Assembly (NCBI RefSeq): GCF_027744825.2 | Contig: NC_071336.1 | Span: 10,169,001 to 10,233,000, forward strand | From: Synchiropus splendidus | Taxonomy: Eukaryota; Chordata; Actinopteri; Syngnathiformes; Callionymidae | Direction of reading: 5' to 3' | DNA length: 64,000 nucleotides | Part shown: piece after piece, positions 43,136 through 55,572 of the stretch | Numbering within the stretch: the stretch's first letter is position 1 | Layout of the letters: each line of letters opens with the position of its first letter | Made by a program: the position numbers and the translations under genes | Notes under the pieces: generated by a model | Databases searched by the model: none | Seen by the model: the letters and a program-made list of their open reading frames with translations, nothing else | Told to the model about the DNA's origin: nothing

Positions 43136-44699
43136 ATTTAGATAAAATAAAAGTGAAATAGCATTACAAAAAATAATAGCTCTGTGCATTCAGGTGATCA
43201 TCTCAGCCTGGTACCTTCTTCATGAGAATATGAGATTCAGGTGTGGTCACAGAGCACCCATTATACTACAGGAACACTGTCTGAGCCAGTGCCTTGTTCT
43301 CATAAAAGCCTAACCATCCTCATACCTTAAAGACTCCTCGCACTCTCCATAGGTTCTCGTGAAGGTTTTAACACTGCAGTTGATAATTCAACCTATTTTC
43401 ATGAGCCTTAGCTCATGAGTAAGTCATGAGGTCGTTTTTCTGACTCACAGCACTGTGCTAATTCAATGTAATTGATTTGGATTGACGGAGTCGACATCTT
43501 CAATTGTGATGCTTCCGTCTCGCTACCGCTCAAGCCTGAAATGAGGCAAATCAAGTGTGCTGTGTAATCAGACTTGATAAGTCGACACAATAAAGAAGGC
43601 ATCTCTCTTGTTTGTTGTTATTGTAGAGAGAGCAGTAAACAAAGGCAAAGGGTCTGTTTGAACCAGCTGGGATCGGTCCAGGGCTCAACAATAGCTTGTA
43701 GCTGCATTGAGATACAACGAACATTCGCATCGAGACTTGAAGGACACATTTGAAAAACAGTCATGAGCATTCCGCTTGGGTTGTTTTCCTTCAAAGGCCA
43801 GTTTTACCTGACACGTATCTACACAACGCCGTCAGAAATCCCATCGACATCGCCTTCTACAGTCTCAGAATTGTTACTTTTTCTCTTGTTTCTGAGTATT
43901 CACGGAGGAGTGAGGTGAGGCTCTTGACCAGGGGTTAATAAAGTGCACTGACTACTGGCAATTGACTTGCACTGACATTGACTTTTCAGTGATCATACAG
44001 TATTTGAGTACAGGTCGCACGTGTCTTTACTGCAACTGAAAGAATAATGCTATTCTGCTGTGCCGAAAATCTACTATGTCTTTATTTTGGATTCTGGAGA
44101 TGAGAAAAGTGGCTTTTCTACCGGGACACTTGTCGGAGAAATTGATTTGTTCCTTTTGTTTGTTGGAGGGAAGTTGATTTATGGTTTGTAAAACATGGAG
44201 GCAACACCAAGAGGCCGGCACACAGAGGCAGTGCAGAAAAATGATGGTAAAATATTAAAGCAAAAGATTTCCATGTACTTGCCAAAGGATTGCCCGAGAT
44301 AGACACGATGTTGTCTTTGTTTACAGCATGTTTTTTTTTTCGTCAGATGACTATAAATTATATCTTGAGCCCTAACTTATGTCTGACTGACTTCTGCGAT
44401 TGTACAGAATTTCAAGTCATCTAACACAGAAGCAGGGGAGGCAATTTTCTGCTAGTGCAATCCAAACAGATGGTTTGTGAGGTGTTGGAAATTGATCGTG
44501 ATTGATTGATTTGACCTGCCTGTTTTTCTTTGCCATCGCAGTGTAAACTGAATTACAGCCATCAGTTTTTTCCTCATCCAGAATTTCATTTTTGCCAGCC
44601 AACATCAGATGCTTCCAGTCATCCTGGTGAGCTCCAGTGAGGGTGAGTGTTCCTCCTCCTAAGAAGCCTTGCCACACGTACCTGTCCAATGAGCCATTT
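43136..44699. other. Non-coding interval, no gene seen
   Basis: Unique-looking DNA. No exon, RNA gene or transposon terminus was recognised. A short T run lies at about 44331-44340. Confidence 0.5.
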
Positions 44700-44965
44700 G
44701 TAGCAATTGTGTCGCATCATTTGTACTTCAGATGCACATCCACCTCGATAGCATCCAAGGTAGAACCATGACAGTCCTCTTGCTAATCATCTTCTTTGCC
44801 TATCAGCGTACCCTGCCAAATCCTCACACCTTTCCTTTTCATGTACCATTGAGGACCACCATGATGGTCTGCCTGTTTTTCTTTTACTTCCATTGCTAAC
44901 GTTCTTCATCCAACATGTCCACAGAATCTCTCCTCACCATGTGTCCAAACCATCTGTAATGTTGT
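44700..44965 (-). mobile_element. Possible LINE pol C-terminal scrap (RWFGH motif)
   Basis: Reading the minus strand from about 44962, the codons give HYRWFGHMVRRDSVDMLDE before the frame breaks. The R-W-F/Y-G-H-x-x-R-R motif is characteristic of the region after the reverse transcriptase in RTE-type and related LINEs. Downstream the frame is full of stops, and only scattered words fit. It lies about 0.5 kb from a plus-strand LINE fragment but points the other way, so the two are not one element. The short match makes this tentative. Confidence 0.35.
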
Positions 44966-45501
44966 TTATCTGTTTGTAAATACAAGTGTATAATGGACAC
45001 TATATACATGTAAATTAAGTCCCTGCGAGAGGAAATAAACTTAACAAAGCAAGTAACACACACGGTGTAATTTAACAGTGACTCACTGAGTTCATCCCCC
45101 TGTTCTCGCTGTTACTGTGCTTTTGTTGTGCAACCAAAGCAGCAATTAAAGGACGCATAGTTCTGTTACATCCTCTTGTTGGATCTAATGAAAAAGTCAG
45201 AGGGGGAAGGTGCAGTGTTGTGTTTGGGGGAGTGTTACCATCTGGGTAAGAAAAAAACCATGTGAAGTTGAAGTTCAAATCCACGTGACATGACGTGTGT
45301 TTTGCTGATATATACATATACAACTTCAAATTCAAAACTGCGGTAGCCATGCACTTAATCTTTGTTTCGCATTTGGAATTGGCACTTATGGGGAAAAATG
45401 TGACTGGTCAGCTGTTAGACATTGTTGAGGCAAAAATGGTAGGAGTGATTTTATAATGTGAGACTTTTGTTGGAGGAAATTTCTTCTGACATATGTTGAA
45501 C

Positions 45502-45990
45502 CCCCTTTGCTATTGTTATGGACATACTGTGGCTGAGGTTCAGGAGGACTCTCTCTTTGCTGATGATATTGTGATCTGTAGTGAGAGTAGAGATGAGTAG
45601 AGCAAGACAGGATACATGTGTGGAAATCAGTGAGAAGCAGGAGGATCTGAGGGAAGATGAGGGAGCATTTCGTGAAAACAGTTGAGTTGAAGTATCAGGG
45701 TCCGGTTATAAAAGTGTCAGCTCAAGATGAAAAGAGGTGAAGAGGAGGCTGCAGGCAGGGTGGACAAGTGGTGGTCTGTGACAGAAGAATGGCAGCTTGA
45801 GCGGATGGGCAGCTTTACATGATGGGAGTGAGACCCTGCCATGATGTTTGTTTACAGACAGTAGCTCAGATTCAAAGACAAGAAGCAGAGTTTAAAATGG
45901 CAGAGGTGAAGACCCTCTGCTTTTCATTGGGAGTGACGAAGAATGACAGCTTTGGAAACCAATATATCAGAGGGACAGCTCATGGAGAAT
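45502..45990 (+). mobile_element. Decayed RTE-like LINE reverse transcriptase fragment
   Basis: Translation in shifting frames gives PFAIVMDIL (about 45504), then FADDIVICSESRDE (about 45555-45596) with the FADD catalytic box of reverse transcriptase. Further on come SKTGYMCGN, then AEVKTLCFSLGVTKND and NQYIRGTAH (about 45900-45980). These blocks occur in this order in a fish LINE pol of the RTE type. A stretch between the FADD box and SKTGYMC is deleted, and several frameshifts and stops make it non-functional. The 5' and 3' ends of the element are missing. Confidence 0.75.
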
Positions 45991-48900
45991 ATCATTCCAG
46001 TCAGAGCAATACACACAAGTACAATGAATGTTGCTAAACAATGAATAAGAACATTGTGTTTAAAATACAATGTAAAAAAAATGAAATGAATTAAAATAAA
46101 AGTACTATACAACAATAGGAAGACCATGGCATCATTTCTCAACAACGGCATGAGAGTAGTACATCCAAAAAAATGAAATGTACGCAATTTGTTGTCAAGT
46201 AGTTGGGTAATGGATCACTGCAGCATTCGTTTTTCTCTTCACAAATTCTCTTCCATGAAATGCTGCATCTCCAAATAGCAGTTTTCAAAGTAAAAAAGTT
46301 TTTAAAAATGAAACTATCAACTATAATTTCAATCAACTTTCCTCCAGCATCACAAGCTGATCATCAAGCGAGTGTTTGTGCCCAGGCAATTGAGCAGCAC
46401 TGTTTACTGACTGCATGTATATTGAGATTGTATATTTGTATTGTGCTTATTTGAACGCCTGATGAACAAAATGGAGGGAACACATGGGGAGGCACAGCTT
46501 CAGGATTTTGAAAGACACCACTTTTTGAAAATTGTCTGCTGTTTTTATACTACTGTGCAGCAGGTGACAAATTCATATGCAGGTCCACATTTGCTGAATC
46601 CCTGTCCCCCCAAAAAACTACTTTTCCTTTCAGTGTTTTTTCTTTTTTCTTTAGTCTGCAGATTCACCTCCAGTGAGCAGCATTAGATTAAATCTCACCA
46701 TTTCCCCTGGAAGTTTTTGTTCCGGTCTAATCTGTGAAGGTAAGAGGACAATTTCATATTCAGCCTTTCAACGTGTCAAACATGCTGCCATTGTGTTGTC
46801 TCAAACAGAATAATAGCAGCGACCAATCTTCACGGAGCACATCAATCATTGTTTTCCGTGGCGATAATAAACAAATGAAAAGATAATTGCCGAAAGACCA
46901 AGTGACTCAGTCTGCCTGGGCCGCAATCTAAACTGCCTCTGAGACGTTGGCGTCTTGAAGGGCAGTGAGGGAGAAATATGTGATCAGCATGTACGGTGAC
47001 AAAGAAAACAAACAACAGCGCCGTGCTCTGCTCCCGACAGGCTTTGTCATGATTCGATGATCGGGCATGGTGGCTCCGACCATATTTCCCCCCACGGAGA
47101 CCTTCAGACATGCAGCTGAGAGTGTTTATGCAATGGTGTGATGACATGGGCATGTTTGAAGTAGCTTGTGCAAAGACATTCTGCTGGTATGAAAACACAC
47201 AACGCTGGTGATCCTTGTCTGTCCGCTGTCAGAGATGGGCCAATGTTACATGAACTGAAGACATACTAGCAGAAGCCTATGGCAATTCCAGCAGGACACT
47301 ACAAAGTGAAACTCACTGTGGACATATGGCACTTGTCTTTGTCATCTGTACCTCAGAGTACTGTGTGGCATACTTCCATTCCATGATCTTAGGGCTAAAG
47401 GAATCCATGCCATGGTCCTCCTGCAATCATGATGAAACTGTGGTGAAGTTGATCTGCTCAGCCAGCAAAATGTTGATGATGCTACAGTGGCAATATGGCT
47501 GCTGCACTTGTGATGCTCAAGTGTTGTTGTGGCTCGAGCACTCACAATTGATGAGGAAGAAGAAATGCTTGACTAAAGAGGACATTCCAGGGAAGGCACA
47601 AGTATGCAACGACGACGTGGAAGCCATTCCACCAAAGATACAAAACCATGTCTGGAATAAATGACGTAGAATTTAAATATATTGAATGCTTTATGGTTTT
47701 AACATGGTATTTATGTGTAACCACAGACTGTTCATTGAGTTGTTCTAGAAAACTGAATGTTTTTTTTCCCGATGCAACTGTACTTCTGCAGTGTACCACA
47801 TCTTTTTATTTATTTACTTTGGCATCCTCAGGTCTCTGACTAGAGAGCTTGGCTTCTGCAGATGACCTCCTGTGTGGTAACTCAAGGAAGTCAAGACAAG
47901 GTTTCCCAGATTCACTAGTTCCTGTCTGATTCATGCAGGACTGCAGGGATTTGAATTAGACATGCACTATTTTTATGTTTTATAATTCAGCAATTGATTT
48001 TTTTTGGTTTCTTTTTTTTAAATACTGAATAATAACAGATACAGTGTTGAGACTGCTGGTGGCAGTAGAGTGCTCTGCCCCCTAACAGCTTTGTAGAAGT
48101 CAGAGTGAAGAGCTGATGTGCACTCTCCTTTTTCATCTCCCCTAACAGACTGTTGTTTAATAGCAAAAGGCAACAGAGAGTCGCAGGCATAAATCAGTGT
48201 CTCTTATGCAACTGTGAATATTTAGTTTTGTCCAGCTAGCATGTGAGTAAGTATATTTTGTACTGATGCTGCTCTTGCAAAATAACCCATGAAAACACCT
48301 CACTAGAGTGACAACAACTGATGTTAGTAGTAAGCATGATTTCAACTGACGTTTAGAATCAAGATTTAATATGAGTTGTGAATTCCAACTAAATAAACAA
48401 TATATAAAATGTACATGAATGAATCTTAGGTATTTACCTAATGGCCAAAGCTACTTTTTACACACAATAAAAATTCCACAAATGAATGAATGGTTGTTGA
48501 AACAAAAGTCTGGTTCATGTGGCAACGGGTGTTTCAAAAAAAAAAAGATGGCTTTTTCTTGTGGTTATGATTGCGAGTCACTGTAAATCACTCACTCAAT
48601 CTTCCCTCTCCAGGGCATCCCTCACTTAATCTCCCTTTCTCTTCCTCCACCTTCAATTCACTTTAATTTGCTGGGCTGGCGTGGAAGTATGCATTTGTGT
48701 CAGCCCTGCCTCTGCAGGGGTAACGGATGGTGCAATAACCATAGGGAAACAATGCTCTCAAACAGGAGGGAGTTGGTTTCACTATTGAACCATTAAATAA
48801 GGCAAGTGTTCAATGCTCCGTGCGACTCTGGGAAGCATCGCGTCTCTTTTTCTTCAAATGACTTGTGCTTCCATAGCTGGACAGAGTCCACTCAGACTGA

Positions 48901-51127
48901 TGAAGTTTCCCACCCTCGGTAAAATCATTCTGGATTTTTAACATGGATCATTTAAGGCGCTATCATCACAAGGCGTGCACACAAGAGGCCATTCAAAGAT
49001 GAGTGAGAAAACTTGTGAAAAGTTCTTGCATTGAAGTCCTCTAATAGTCGTAAAATTAGTTTATTGATTATATTATTAAAACCCTCTTAAAAGCACATTT
49101 CTATCATCTAAAGCTGATGTCATACTTTTATGTGATAAAGAGCTGAGACAACCTTTAACTACAAAAACAGGGAAAATGGAGCCAACCCACTGTAAAGTCT
49201 CCATTCAAAATAGAGTCAAATGACTGTGTTATATTAGCACACAGATTACTCTTATGAATGTACGCTTTATCAGACAAACCATTACCAACTACTGTTACAA
49301 CATATGTTATGATTGTTTTAGAGAACAAGAAAAACAGTGAATGCACTTAAACCCCTATGTTTCCATTTGCCTGCTTCAAAAAGAAAGTGAAATCTCTCAG
49401 ATAGCGGCAGGGGTTGAATGTTTGTTTAGTAACTGGGGTATAAATGTTCATGAAAGCAGCAAAGAAGAACAGTTTCTCACACAATTGTGGTAAAAGTATG
49501 CAGGGATTTGAACTGTAGATCATCAATATTGCTTTGACTTCATTGGAAATGTCTGTTGCTCCGACCCCCATTATTCTAGTTTGGGTTGATGAGACAGCAG
49601 TCTAATTTTGCAGGTCCAATCTTCTTTAAAATCTCTGCCTAAGAGCACGACTGCGAGACATGACTTTTCCAGCAGGTCCCATGTCCCCACCGGACTGGCG
49701 TTCAGAAGACAACTAGGTGACTGAGGAGCCACCGGAAATGGCTTCAGAGCACGTGCAGCAGTTCCACATCATTCCCCTCCCAAATGTCAAAGCTTTCCAC
49801 CCTGTCTCTCAGGCTGGGGAGTCACTCATGCAAGGGGCCAACATTTCTGAGTCCAAACAAACAAAATGCATTTCAATTGAACATTCAGTAAATGACAACA
49901 AATATTGAAAAAACAATCCAGTGCTTCTTACCCTTTTAAGTGTTGATGGCTGATGTTCGCTTCAGGCGTCTCTGTCATTGGCGTCACATAAATTGTCCTG
50001 TGTCACCACTGACTCACAACACAGACCGTCTGGGTTTCTTCTTGAAGTACAATAATTCATCCTCATCTCTAACTTTCATCCCTTTGGCCTTGAGTTTGAC
50101 ACATGCTTTAAAGGATAACAAAGAATAACAAGACTAAGGGCGGTGAATTAAGATTTTTCGAAGCTTTACGCTTACGTCTCTCTGTTTTGCTTTGCAATAA
50201 AATGTGACCGCTTCTGACTGTATGGTGAATGAAGCCATGTTACCTTAGAAACCCACAAGGAAGCTGAAATGTTTCTCATAAAACACCTGGCCGAGATGTT
50301 GTGTCCTTCAAAGCTTTCCTGCTATATTGAAACCTGTTTGCCAGCAGGACGCGTGAGTCTCATATACACCCCCCGAGCTATCTGTCGCTGCCATGTAGTG
50401 CGACAGAATAATCGCACCAATAACCATTCTTGGCTCCTTTCCAGCGGAGGAGCTTAGAGGAAGGAAATTAAAGAAACAAGAAGAAAACAAAGCTTCACTG
50501 TGGATTCTTATTCAAGTCCATAGCCTCCTCTGAAAGAGTCTCTTTCGAAGGCAATAAGTTTCATAACACAAAGAGGGAATTCATTTGCCAAAAAAATATT
50601 TGTTTTGCTCAATAACATGGCGGGTTTTACTTGCGCAAAGGGAAGAAACTAGGACTTCAATGCTATCTGGAGTGCACTCATCTATCCCGCCACCACGGGC
50701 ATTGAATGAGGAAAGAATGTGACTAGTGTTACTAGTCTGTCTGTGTGGGCCCAAATAGGAGTGTGAGGATGTTTTGATCACCATTTTATTGTCCGCTTTT
50801 TTTTGTTAAAGTGATATGAATGCCCACTTTGTGAGCCTGAGAATAAATTGAAGAAAGCAATTTTAGGCCATTTGGACAACATTCAAATGTGGTGCAGAGT
50901 CAGCAGCGGCCCAGCCTCTCAACCTTTGATTAATTTCATTTTTCCTTCGATGGGTGCACCATAGTGTGAAGTTCAGCACATGAAATTCTGCTTTATCTGA
51001 GAGTAAATTAAATTATGCGTACATAGCGTTGTTTGACATCATTATCAGTGGTCGCTCACAACTGGATGTGATAGAACCAGCAAATCTGCCACAGGGCTTC
51101 TCTGGGGAGTGTGTGCAGGGAAGTGCA
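45991..51127. other. Long non-coding interval, no gene seen
   Basis: About 5.1 kb of mixed DNA without recognisable exons. Short A- or T-rich runs occur, as at 48000-48020. At 48045-48140 a stretch with 'gtgctctgccccctaac' words looks repeat-like, but I cannot place it. No transposon termini, no RNA gene. Confidence 0.5.
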
Positions 51128-51743
<616 letters not shown>

Positions 51744-52192
51744 CCTTCTCTGCCGGCCTAACATAACCTGAAATCATGAGCATATTTATGACAAAAGTGA
51801 ATTTCATTTTTAATGTATTTTCCCAAAATATATTAGATATTGTATACATAATAATCATACTCATGTACTAGTCTCTCCCGGTGTTGTTTTTCTAGGTTAG
51901 AGATTTTATCCATTCAGAATTCAGCTATCTTGTGTGGTCATGTCCAAGGCCTTCAGCAGCAACAGTGCCCTCAGAGTGAACAGACACATATAGTTGATGG
52001 ATAGTTGCGATAGCCAATCAGATCACGAGTTGGGGACAGCGAGGCCTTCTAGCTGGTCTCATGTGGAACTCACTGTGACTTGTACGCGTCCTGTGATTGA
52101 TTTCAGGAATTGCTACTCTTTTCTCGGAACCTTGTGGCTTAAATATATACTGATTTTTATGTGCAAACTAGCTTCAGAGACACAGTTACCAC
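51744..52192 (+). repeat. Unidentified interspersed repeat, copy A
   Basis: About 450 bp that recurs at 55655-56025 in the same orientation. Shared blocks include CTGCCGGCCTAACATAACC, 'gagcatatttatgacaaaag', 'tttttaatgtattttccc', 'gttgatggatagttgcgata' and 'gccaatcagatcac'. The first ~85 bases differ from copy B at about five positions. Copy A has about 104 extra bases (51861-51964), while copy B has about 15-18 bases lacking here near 52105. No terminal inverted repeats, pol III boxes or coding frame were recognised. Confidence 0.8.
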
Positions 52193-52212
52193 CCTAAAAG
52201 AGAGGGTAAGAG

Positions 52213-52216
<4 letters not shown>
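52193..52216. other. Short spacer between repeat copy A and a (AT)n tract
   Basis: Purine-rich 'agagagggtaagagggac'. Nothing further can be said. Confidence 0.3.

Positions 52217-52260
<44 letters not shown>
52217..52260. repeat. (AT)n microsatellite, about 22 units
   Basis: Pure alternating AT beginning about 25 bp after repeat copy A, followed by TTTATTTATTTTTTT. Confidence 0.95.
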
Positions 52261-52264
<4 letters not shown>

Positions 52265-52595
52265 TTATTTTTTTAGGGGTCGGATTGATTTTAAAAAACC
52301 CAAAATAATTAGAGAATTCCTGATCAATTAATCTCATTTCATCGCAGTTTAATCGTATGAGAATATTTGCCACAAGAAGCCAAATCTTTTTCAATTTGAA
52401 TGAATTTGGTATATTAGTGAAACTAATGATTGACCCATACATACCTTTAAATAACAAAATATTGTTTATTTTACATCAGTTTGACAATAACAATAGTGGT
52501 TAATGTCTTGAAAATATTTGAATAAGAATCTCAATTTTATAAGAAGTACAAGTACATTCAGAGTAGTGGAAACTGGCCATTGTGTAGTGAAAAAC
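52261..52595. other. AT-rich non-coding spacer
   Basis: No gene or recognisable repeat. It lies between a (AT)n tract and a perfect hairpin. Confidence 0.45.
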
Positions 52596-52645
52596 ATCCC
52601 TGAACCAAAGCAAACAGATGCTTTTGTTTGCTTTGGTTCAGGGAT
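52596..52645. repeat. Perfect inverted repeat (20-bp stem, 10-base loop)
   Basis: The left arm ATCCCTGAACCAAAGCAAAC (52596-52615) and right arm GTTTGCTTTGGTTCAGGGAT (52626-52645) are exact reverse complements. The loop is AGATGCTTTT, whose outer A and T can also pair, giving 21 bp. A few more pairs are possible beyond a mismatch at the base. It may be a snap-back duplication or a short pre-miRNA-like hairpin. I know no miRNA with either arm. Confidence 0.85.
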
Positions 52646-52798
52646 TCTTCCATGTTTGTTGTTGTTGTTATCATCCTAGCTGCCACGTGTCTTGTGCATC
52701 AGTGTGATCAGTGGACCAGGAGCTAATGCACTGACAAAGGTTTCCTGTTGTCTGACGCATTAATTACAATTAATGCAATTAACTCGCTAAAGTCCCAC

Positions 52799-52801
<3 letters not shown>

Positions 52802-52876
<75 letters not shown>
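52802..52876. repeat. (TA)n microsatellite, about 37 units
   Basis: Uninterrupted alternating TA over 75 bp, separated from the next tract by the interruption GCAAGCATATACATACGTG. Confidence 0.95.
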
Positions 52877-52879
<3 letters not shown>

Positions 52880-52892
52880 AGCATATACATAC

Positions 52893-52894
<2 letters not shown>

Positions 52895-52929
<35 letters not shown>
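52895..52929. repeat. (TA)n microsatellite, about 17 units
   Basis: Second half of an interrupted array. The interruption between the two TA blocks is 18-19 bp and contains further alternating purine-pyrimidine words. Confidence 0.93.
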
Positions 52930-52931
<2 letters not shown>

Positions 52932-53599
52932 ACGCAGCTTGTACAATGTTTACAACCTACAATGCAAAACTGATAAAAAAGAATGCTAACCACAGTTGAC
53001 TATTTAAGTTAATCTTGACTTTCCCTCACACAAACCATCAGCAGATCAAACCAAAGGTAAGTCAGACAACAGCTCCACTCTGGTCATCTAACTTCTACTT
53101 ACTTTAGGCTAACATTTGACATGGGGATATTGCTTGGTTTGCTGAGTCTGTGTGTGTATATTTGTGAGAGAAGGATCCTTTCATCTCGCCTCGCCTTCCA
53201 ATTTCAGAAGGAGCCAAACACTCTCCGGTCTCCGCTCCCTCTCACACATAGTGACTGTGGCGTTGTTTTCAGGTGATTGTTTTTTTTTTTTCCCTTATGT
53301 GTGATGCTGAAGAAAACTGCAAAGGTACTTATTGTATTTGTTGAAAATAGTGTGTGGCGGTCAATCATAGAGAATAGAGGGTGTGTGGTAAATAGTGCAC
53401 AGGTAGAGACTACGAGCTTCAGAATGAGAGTCAATATTAATATATCAGTCATGAGTGACACGACCTTAGGAAATTATTAACACACCAGTCGCACTGTCCC
53501 CAAAAGACCAATAAAAGCTGTAGCAATATAGGAAATTGAAAAATAGACAATTGCTCATCCAAAAGAAAGATATTGGGATTCCAGTCCTTGAGTTCCATC

Positions 53600-53602
<3 letters not shown>
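52930..53602. other. Non-coding spacer, no gene seen
   Basis: About 670 bp without a recognised feature, except a short T run at about 53279-53292. It ends at the long poly-T run. Confidence 0.45.

Positions 53603-53638
<36 letters not shown>
53603..53638. repeat. 36-bp poly-T (poly-A on the minus strand)
   Basis: A pure homopolymer. On the minus strand it follows AATAAA (about 53672-53677 on plus coordinates) by some 33 bases. That spacing would fit the tail of a retroposed transcript inserted in minus orientation. It could also be a simple slippage run. No target duplication was established. Confidence 0.9.
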
Positions 53639-53642
<4 letters not shown>

Positions 53643-53770
53643 AAACCCATTCAGACAATAGAAATACAAAATTTATTTTTATGCGTGATATCTCTGCACT
53701 GGTGACTTAATTTATATATTCGCATAGCAGGTTTGCTTCACTATGTATGGAGAAATGGAGAAATTATGAG

Positions 53771-54130
53771 TAACAGCATGAAACGGAGCACTGAGAGACT
53801 TGGACGCAGAATTACAATTAAACTGTTTAATGAACATGAATGCACGAACTCATGACTGACTCACAAGGAGGACCGAGGGTGTCACCAGGAGGTCGCATGA
53901 GCCAAGTCAAGAAACGGGTTCTGAAAACAGAAACAAACTGTGAGATTGGGAACACATTCAAAATAAAAACAAGAACACCCGTCGTACTGAAAATAAAAGA
54001 TAGGAACAAACAAACAGGCACATGCTGGTTCAACTCACACATGGCTGAGCAGAGTGAACAAAGGAACAAAAACAGGAAAATGCCTGGTAGTGAGAAATGG
54101 ATCTGCAAAAGCCCAAGAAACAAGAAAAAC
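53771..54130 (-). mobile_element. Possible LTR fragment
   Basis: On the minus strand the sequence is T-rich with 'tgtttttgttcctttg'-type words, then 'catgttcattaaacagttta' (ATTAAA as poly(A) signal) and 'attctgcgtccaagtctctc'. This layout mirrors the clearer LTR-like sequence at 58452-59098 and ends of fish gypsy-type LTRs that I recall. The 5' terminus was not found, and no terminal inverted repeat is visible. The minus-strand open frame of about 105 codons here is T-rich and not convincing. Confidence 0.35.
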
Positions 54131-54810
54131 AGTATAGAGAACATTTACTAGAATGCAAACCGCATGGCCAAAAAGGAAAAAAAAATCACAGCAGAAATGA
54201 TATTTTTGTTTGTTTTTAACCTTGACAAAATTGAAGAAACTCATTTTGGCAACATTGCCAACATAATAGTTTTCTTTTTATGCAAGCAACAGTTCCAAAT
54301 TAAGTTTACTTGTCCTGTTGCTCTCAACAATATTGTGACGTGTCGGTGCACTGAAGTCACATCTTAAACAAATTTGAGAGGTGTCCAAGTACCATCTTCA
54401 GAACATCAGAGTTGGTTTCATTCTTGGTATTTTATTAACAAACTGAAACACGACTGGGAAACGAAACAAACAGCAAATATAGAGAAAATATTTTTACAAC
54501 TTTAAAAATCCAAATTCTAAATCTAAATCTAAATTTTAAAATCCTTTATGCTTCAGTTACCATATTGCGCACAATGGAATAGACATTCGGCATAAGTTAC
54601 ATACCAATTACCTTCGACATAATCCCAATGAGTAGATCTATGATTTTAACAAACTATGTGCAGTATGTCTTCATATTTACGTTGATGTTCAATGAGCTGT
54701 ATTTAAAAGATTTTTATTGCCCTGCATTAAATGAACTCTGTGTCAGCTGCTTTCAAGTGAGTGTATATGTGACTGATATACTATTCAACTCAAAAAGGCT
54801 GGGTGTGGTG
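54131..54810. other. Non-coding spacer, no gene seen
   Basis: AT-rich DNA with a small 'aaattctaaatctaaatcta' tandem at about 54510-54530. No gene or transposon end recognised. Confidence 0.45.
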
Positions 54811-55152
54811 TAATGTCAATGAGAGGTCCTCACAAAAATAGCAAAACACCACTGTGCCTGTCTGTTTTTTTTGTTTGTTTTGTTGGTTTATCGTTATTTG
54901 TGGGGTCCAATTCTTGACAAAGTACCTCCATTTGGCCAGACCCCATAATTCCATGACTCAAAAGGATGACGACTTCAAAATAAGTACTTTATTAGAATTA
55001 GGTTTAGAGTCCTGGTTGAGGTTAGCTATTTGTTCTGGATAGCTACTGTAGGAGCTGTTCAAAAGTTGCCCTGAGGGCAAGGGGCGGGGGAAAGCTTTAT
55101 GTCAATGAGCAGTCCCCACAAGGACGGCGTGACCCTGTGTGTGCGCCTGTGT
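54811..55152 (+). repeat. Teleost CA-associated interspersed repeat, copy 3
   Basis: It contains the same word twice: 'atgtcaatgagaggtcctca' (about 54813) and 'atgtcaatgagcagtcccca' (about 55099). Between them are 'tttgtggggtccaattcttg', 'aattaggtttagagtcctgg', 'tagctactgtaggagctgtt' and 'gccctgagggcaaggggcgg'. It closes with 'tgtgtgtgcgcctgtg'. I recall this arrangement as typical of a fish repeat with GTCCCCACAAGGA motifs and a GT/CA-rich tail. Non-coding. Confidence 0.65.
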
Positions 55153-55526
55153 TTTACCAGTCTTCATTTTGCTTATGGTCTTAAAAAGGCAGGAGACAAA
55201 CCGAGGCACAGATGTGATGTAACATATATTGACATACATTCCATTTCTGTGCGGGGATGCAGAGCGAAGACACTTAATATTCCATAAATACTGTATTTGT
55301 GGGCCTTACGGAATGAATTAGCATTTTTCCACGCCACAGATGTGACCTGTGCTGCACTCGTGTGTGGTTCAGCAAGGTCAGATTCAAATCAATTCATTAG
55401 AGGATGAAAGAAGTTACAACACCATTACTTATTTGCCTGAAGGCAACGCATTTAATGTGCTTGTAATTTATGAGCGTCTCCAACTAAATGCTGAGACACA
55501 CAGTCACACATATTGCATGTTGACAC

Positions 55527-55530
<4 letters not shown>
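55153..55530. other. Non-coding spacer, no gene seen
   Basis: Nothing recognised in these 380 bases. Confidence 0.4.

Positions 55531-55572
<42 letters not shown>

Noticed and set aside
52748..52999. Open frames rich in alternating I and Y
   Set aside because: Translation of (TA)n microsatellites; the same holds at 7.9, 51.2, 52.2, 55.6 and 62.8 kb.
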